The notes under the pieces were generated by a model. That model had not been told where the DNA came from. It ran no database searches and saw only the letters and a list, made by a program, of their open reading frames with translations. Made by a program: the position numbers and the translations under genes. A stretch of 64,000 nucleotides of DNA, taken from Algoriphagus sanaruensis. Its GTDB lineage: Bacteria; Bacteroidota; Bacteroidia; Cytophagales; Cyclobacteriaceae. The DNA lies in NCBI RefSeq assembly GCF_001593605.1, contig NZ_CP012836.1, positions 2,732,501 to 2,796,500 of the forward strand, in the 5' to 3' direction. Below, piece after piece: positions 61,197 through 64,000 of this stretch (its first letter is position 1; each line of letters begins with the position of its first letter).

Positions 61197-62543
61197 ATGA
61201 AAAAATCAATGTTGCTACTCCTCACCCAGCTTTTAGTCAGCTTTTTTTCTGTGATGGCACAGGAGCCAGGAAATAAAGTTTTCATTTTCAAAATTGACAG
61301 CGATATCGACCCCCGAATGACTCGTCGGGTAAAAGAGGCTCTTCAAGACGCCAAAAAAGCCGAGGCAACGCATGTATTGATCGAAATGGATACTTATGGT
61401 GGAATTGTGACTGATGCAGATGAGATCCGAACCCTAATTTTAGAAAATGACATTCCGATATATGCTTTCATCAACAAGGATGCAGCTTCTGCGGGTGCCT
61501 TGATTTCCATTGCTTGCGATAGTATTTACATGGCACCGGGAGCAAGTATCGGAGCTGCAACAGTTGTAAATGGCGTGGATGGTGCCGCAGCTCCAGATAA
61601 ATACCAATCCTACATGAGATCCATGATGCGAAGTACTGCGGAGGCTACAGGTCGTGATCCAAAAATTGCAGAGGCAATGGTGGATGAAAAAATTGAGGTG
61701 GAGGGCATTTCCGAAGCAGGTTCGGTCATTACATTTTCAACTTCAGAAGCGATCAAAAATGGATTTTGTGAGGGCGAATTCGATTCGACAGAAGCACTAC
61801 TCCAAGGAATTGGGCTACAAGATGCTGAACAAATTCGCTATGAAGAATCCACAGTAGATCAGATTGTTTCCTTTTTTCTGAATCCGGCAGTGAGCGGAAT
61901 TCTTATTTTGATCATCATAGGTGGAATTTACTTCGAGCTTCAAACTCCTGGGGTTGGGTTTCCGCTTTTAGCGGCCATTATTGCCACACTCCTTTACTTT
62001 ATTCCTTATTATTTAAATGGCCTAGCAGAAAACTGGGAGGTATTGATCTTTTTCACAGGCATCATTTTACTTGCCGTCGAACTCTTTATCATTCCTGGAT
62101 TTGGCATTTTTGGGGTGATTGGAATTGTTTTCATTTTAGCCGGACTAGTTCTGGGTATGTTACCTAATCAAGATTTGAACTTTGACTTTGTTCCAGCTCA
62201 AGAATTATTTACCGCCTTATTGACCGTTATTTTAGCAGCTTTGGCTTCAGTGGGAATCATTTTTTGGTTGACTCCCAAAATCAACCATTGGGGAGCTTTT
62301 CGAACCATCACTTTGGCTACCACTCAAGAACGATCAGCGGGCTACACTTCCAGCATCTATTCCCAATCACTCATGGGAAAAACCGGTACTGTACACAATC
62401 GACTGAGACCAAGCGGTAAGGTGGAAATAGAAGGAGAAATCTATGACGCCTATTCTAGAGGAGAATTCATCGATCAAGGTGAATCTATTGTGGTGATTTC
62501 AACGGAAGGAACTTCTCTTCGAGTCAAAAAACAGGAAGCTTGA
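61197..62543 (+). CDS. NfeD-family membrane-bound serine protease (ClpP-like)
   Basis: A 448-residue long-form NfeD protein. A signal peptide (ends near SVMAQ) precedes a ClpP/SppA-like protease domain (residues 25-215) with IEMDTYGG and the nucleophile in AASAGALIS. Four to six membrane helices follow (from about residue 222), and a C-terminal OB-fold NfeD domain (residues 380-448, MGKTGTVHNRLRPSGKVEIEGEIYDA). The family usually works with stomatin/flotillin partners, whose gene is not adjacent here. Upstream of the truncated-haemoglobin gene with a gap of 29 nt. Confidence 0.9.
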   Translation: MKKSMLLLLTQLLVSFFSVMAQEPGNKVFIFKIDSDIDPRMTRRVKEALQDAKKAEATHVLIEMDTYGGIVTDADEIRTLILENDIPIYAFINKDAASAGALISIACDSIYMAPGASIGAATVVNGVDGAAAPDKYQSYMRSMMRSTAEATGRDPKIAEAMVDEKIEVEGISEAGSVITFSTSEAIKNGFCEGEFDSTEALLQGIGLQDAEQIRYEESTVDQIVSFFLNPAVSGILILIIIGGIYFELQTPGVGFPLLAAIIATLLYFIPYYLNGLAENWEVLIFFTGIILLAVELFIIPGFGIFGVIGIVFILAGLVLGMLPNQDLNFDFVPAQELFTALLTVILAALASVGIIFWLTPKINHWGAFRTITLATTQERSAGYTSSIYSQSLMGKTGTVHNRLRPSGKVEIEGEIYDAYSRGEFIDQGESIVVISTEGTSLRVKKQEA

Positions 62544-62572
62544 GATTACCAATATTTGGATAAGTTTGCGCC

Positions 62573-62947
62573 ATGAATCCATTTCAGTCTGTTTATGAGG
62601 CAATCGGTGAGGAAAACATCCAAAAGCTCACCCATTACTTTTATGAAGAGGTAGCGTTGATTCCTGAATTGCGAAAACTCTATCCGGAGGACTTAGAACC
62701 TGCCGAACGAAGGCTCTTTTTATTTTTACTCCAAGTTTTCGGAGGTCCACAGACCTATTCTGAGGAGCGTGGTCACCCTCGCTTGAGAATGCGACATTTT
62801 GAATGGAAAATTGATCCAAAAATGAGAGAGCATTGGCTAAATGCCATGTTATCCTCCTTAGATCGACTAAACCCTGAGCCTACTGTAAAAGAACTCATGC
62901 AAGGGTATTTTGTAAAGGTTGCAAATCATATGGTCAATCATGAATAA
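62573..62947 (+). CDS. Truncated haemoglobin, group II (trHbO-like)
   Basis: A 124-residue 2/2 globin of group II. Motifs are FYEEVALIPELRKLYPEDLEPAERRLFLFLLQVFGGP, the proximal-helix RGHPRLRMRHFEWKI with the haem-ligand histidine, and Trp in HWLNAML at the G8 position that marks group II. It binds O2 or NO and probably detoxifies reactive nitrogen or serves in redox signalling; both are inferences. The last 8 nt overlap the acyltransferase gene, so the two are translated together after nfeD. Confidence 0.9.
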   Translation: MNPFQSVYEAIGEENIQKLTHYFYEEVALIPELRKLYPEDLEPAERRLFLFLLQVFGGPQTYSEERGHPRLRMRHFEWKIDPKMREHWLNAMLSSLDRLNPEPTVKELMQGYFVKVANHMVNHE

Positions 62948-63689
62948 GCTTTTGACCTACCTATACACCGGGTATTCGGGACTCATATTTGCCCTTACCT
63001 TCATTTGTATTTTCCCGTTTCTTGTGATTTGTATCTGGGTTCCAGGTTGGAAAAAGTACGGTCGAAAAATCAACCGCTTTTGGGCTAGAACCTATTTTTC
63101 TTTGATTTTCTTACCTGTATCCATCGAAAAATCAAGCAAAATTGAAAAAGGAAAATCCTACATTTTCTTAGCCAATCACTTCAGTTATTTGGATGTGGCC
63201 ATGATGGGATTTGCTCCAGGTGATGTAATGTTTGTGGGAAAGGCCTCCATTCGAAAAGCACCTTTATTTGGGTACTATTTTAAAAATCTTCATATCGCTG
63301 TAGATCGGGAACGCGTGAAAAGCAGGGCTGAAACTATGCGAAGAGCAGGAATAGCTTTAGATCAAGGATCTGGCATTGTCCTTTTTCCTGAGGGAGGAAT
63401 TTATTCTAAAAAACCGCCTCAAATGGTTCCATTCAAGACAGGAGCTTTTCGTCTGGCTATTGAAAAAAACATTCCCATCGTCCCGGTCACCTTGTCTTAC
63501 AATCATTTGATACTCCCAGATTCAAGTCCACTTCAAGTTCGTTGGAAGCCTGCCAAAATGGTGTTCCATTCCCCCCTTTATCCTGAGAATTTTGACTCAT
63601 TGGAAGAATTAATAGAGGCTTGTTTCCACACCATCCAAAAACAACTTAATACGGACAATTATCCGTTAGATCATCAAAAAAACGACTGA
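62940..63689 (+). CDS. plsC: Lysophospholipid acyltransferase (PlsC family)
   Basis: A 249-residue membrane-bound acyltransferase. One or two N-terminal hydrophobic helices (residues 5-35) are followed by the motif NHFSYLD (H-x4-D), PEGG (motif III), and VPVTLSYNH. The family acylates lysophosphatidic acid at position 2 in phospholipid synthesis. ATG 62940 is chosen over 62919, which would add seven residues inside the globin gene. It overlaps the globin gene by 8 nt, and gatC begins 36 nt downstream; a second, shorter acyltransferase gene lies at 26.8-27.3 kb. Confidence 0.88.
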   Translation: MNKLLTYLYTGYSGLIFALTFICIFPFLVICIWVPGWKKYGRKINRFWARTYFSLIFLPVSIEKSSKIEKGKSYIFLANHFSYLDVAMMGFAPGDVMFVGKASIRKAPLFGYYFKNLHIAVDRERVKSRAETMRRAGIALDQGSGIVLFPEGGIYSKKPPQMVPFKTGAFRLAIEKNIPIVPVTLSYNHLILPDSSPLQVRWKPAKMVFHSPLYPENFDSLEELIEACFHTIQKQLNTDNYPLDHQKND

Positions 63690-63725
63690 AAGCCCTAACT
63701 TCGAGCTCGTTTTTGAACCTTACTC

Positions 63726-64000
63726 ATGAAAATAGATCAAGACACCATCCGAAAAATCGCCCATTTGGCGCGCTTGGAATTTGATGAAAACTCGGCTGAA
63801 AAAATGTCCAAAGACATGTCCCAAATTCTAGATTGGGTGGAGCAGCTCAATGAAATCAATACAGACTCGGTGGAGCCCCTCACGACAATGTCCTCTGAAG
63901 TAAACGACCTGAGAGAGGATAAACTCGGAGAGCACTTGACTCATGAGGAAGCTTTGAAAAATGCTCCAAAAAGCGACTCTGATTACTTCCGAGTACCCAA
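63726..64000 (+). CDS. gatC: Asp-tRNA(Asn)/Glu-tRNA(Gln) amidotransferase subunit C (3' end outside window)
   Basis: GatC, small chaperone-like subunit of the GatCAB amidotransferase that converts misacylated Glu-tRNA-Gln or Asp-tRNA-Asn. The 91 visible codons (IRKIAHLARLEF opening, VEQLNEINTDSVEPLTTM, LREDKL, FRVPK at the end) cover nearly the whole family length; only the last few codons lie past the window. It starts 36 nt after plsC, probably within the same transcript. Confidence 0.95.
   Translation, partial: MKIDQDTIRKIAHLARLEFDENSAEKMSKDMSQILDWVEQLNEINTDSVEPLTTMSSEVNDLREDKLGEHLTHEEALKNAPKSDSDYFRVP

Noticed and set aside
1..64000. CRISPR array, insertion sequence, integrase, prophage or attachment site.
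   Set aside because: No repeated spacer pattern, transposase or phage gene was seen; the only tandem repeats are the tRNA pair.

Overview
This is an ordinary-looking chromosomal segment of a Bacteroidota bacterium, most likely of the order Cytophagales (an Algoriphagus/Cyclobacteriaceae-like genome). I infer this from four things: promoter boxes of the Bacteroidota type TAnnTTTG with an upstream TTG; the lack of clear Shine-Dalgarno sequences; the AT-leaning base composition; and typical families (DUF2911, SUMF1 lipoprotein, TonB-C domain protein, split MetH, MerR/DprA pair, YheT, NfeD). No insertion sequence, phage gene, integrase, CRISPR array or rRNA is visible. The genus is inference, since no database search was possible.

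Layout. 0-6.5 kb: end of lhgO, a YheT hydrolase, then a leftward run of hxlR, cysteine desulfurase, HerA-like ATPase, BaiN-type flavoprotein and an orphan Hpt-like protein. 6.6-8.4 kb: F420-type oxidoreductase, SDR and a small unknown gene, divergent from hxlR across a palindromic site. 8.4-11 kb: Tat-exported two-subunit molybdenum hydroxylase. 11-21 kb: mixed housekeeping, hydrolase and peptidase genes, a GluQ-like synthetase, a K+ channel and a DinB-PhzF pair. 21-31 kb: M28 peptidase, ferritin, HTH regulator, an FGE-like lipoprotein followed by a lipase, three lipid or MBL enzymes, accA, and two identical tRNA-Asp genes. 31-36 kb: DEAD-box helicase, rsmE, MerR and dprA. 35.8-42.9 kb: a leftward one-carbon cluster, SAM-I riboswitch, metH N-part, metH C-part and metF, followed by a TonB-C protein, an HMG-CoA-lyase-like gene and a PepSY protein. 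43-48.7 kb: a duplicated outer-membrane-like protein and a 1437-residue soluble hybrid histidine kinase. 49-52 kb: YbjQ, a 2Fe-2S protein, a DUF819 permease, a NUDIX enzyme and a lipoprotein. 52.7-58.4 kb: orphan aceK, a carbohydrate-module esterase, an M17 peptidase and an ATP-grasp enzyme. 58.4-64 kb: TIGR02757 protein, membrane protein, LysM protein, NfeD, truncated haemoglobin, acyltransferase and gatC (cut by the window end).

Genes that clearly work together are the SAM-controlled metH/metF set (methionine regeneration), the two molybdenum hydroxylase subunits, and the HxlR regulator with its divergent reductase and SDR. The tRNA-Asp pair and the GluQ-like enzyme are linked by substrate, not position. 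Intrinsic terminators are frequent, and many are symmetrical hairpins serving convergent genes. I found no convincing undescribed multi-gene system. The signals most worth a second look are a promoter-plus-terminator unit in a gene-free divergent region at 52.45 kb, an FGE-like lipoprotein that keeps both catalytic cysteines, an orphan aceK, and a tandemly duplicated outer-membrane-like protein. Many start codons were revised to downstream ATGs; each case is explained in its entry.
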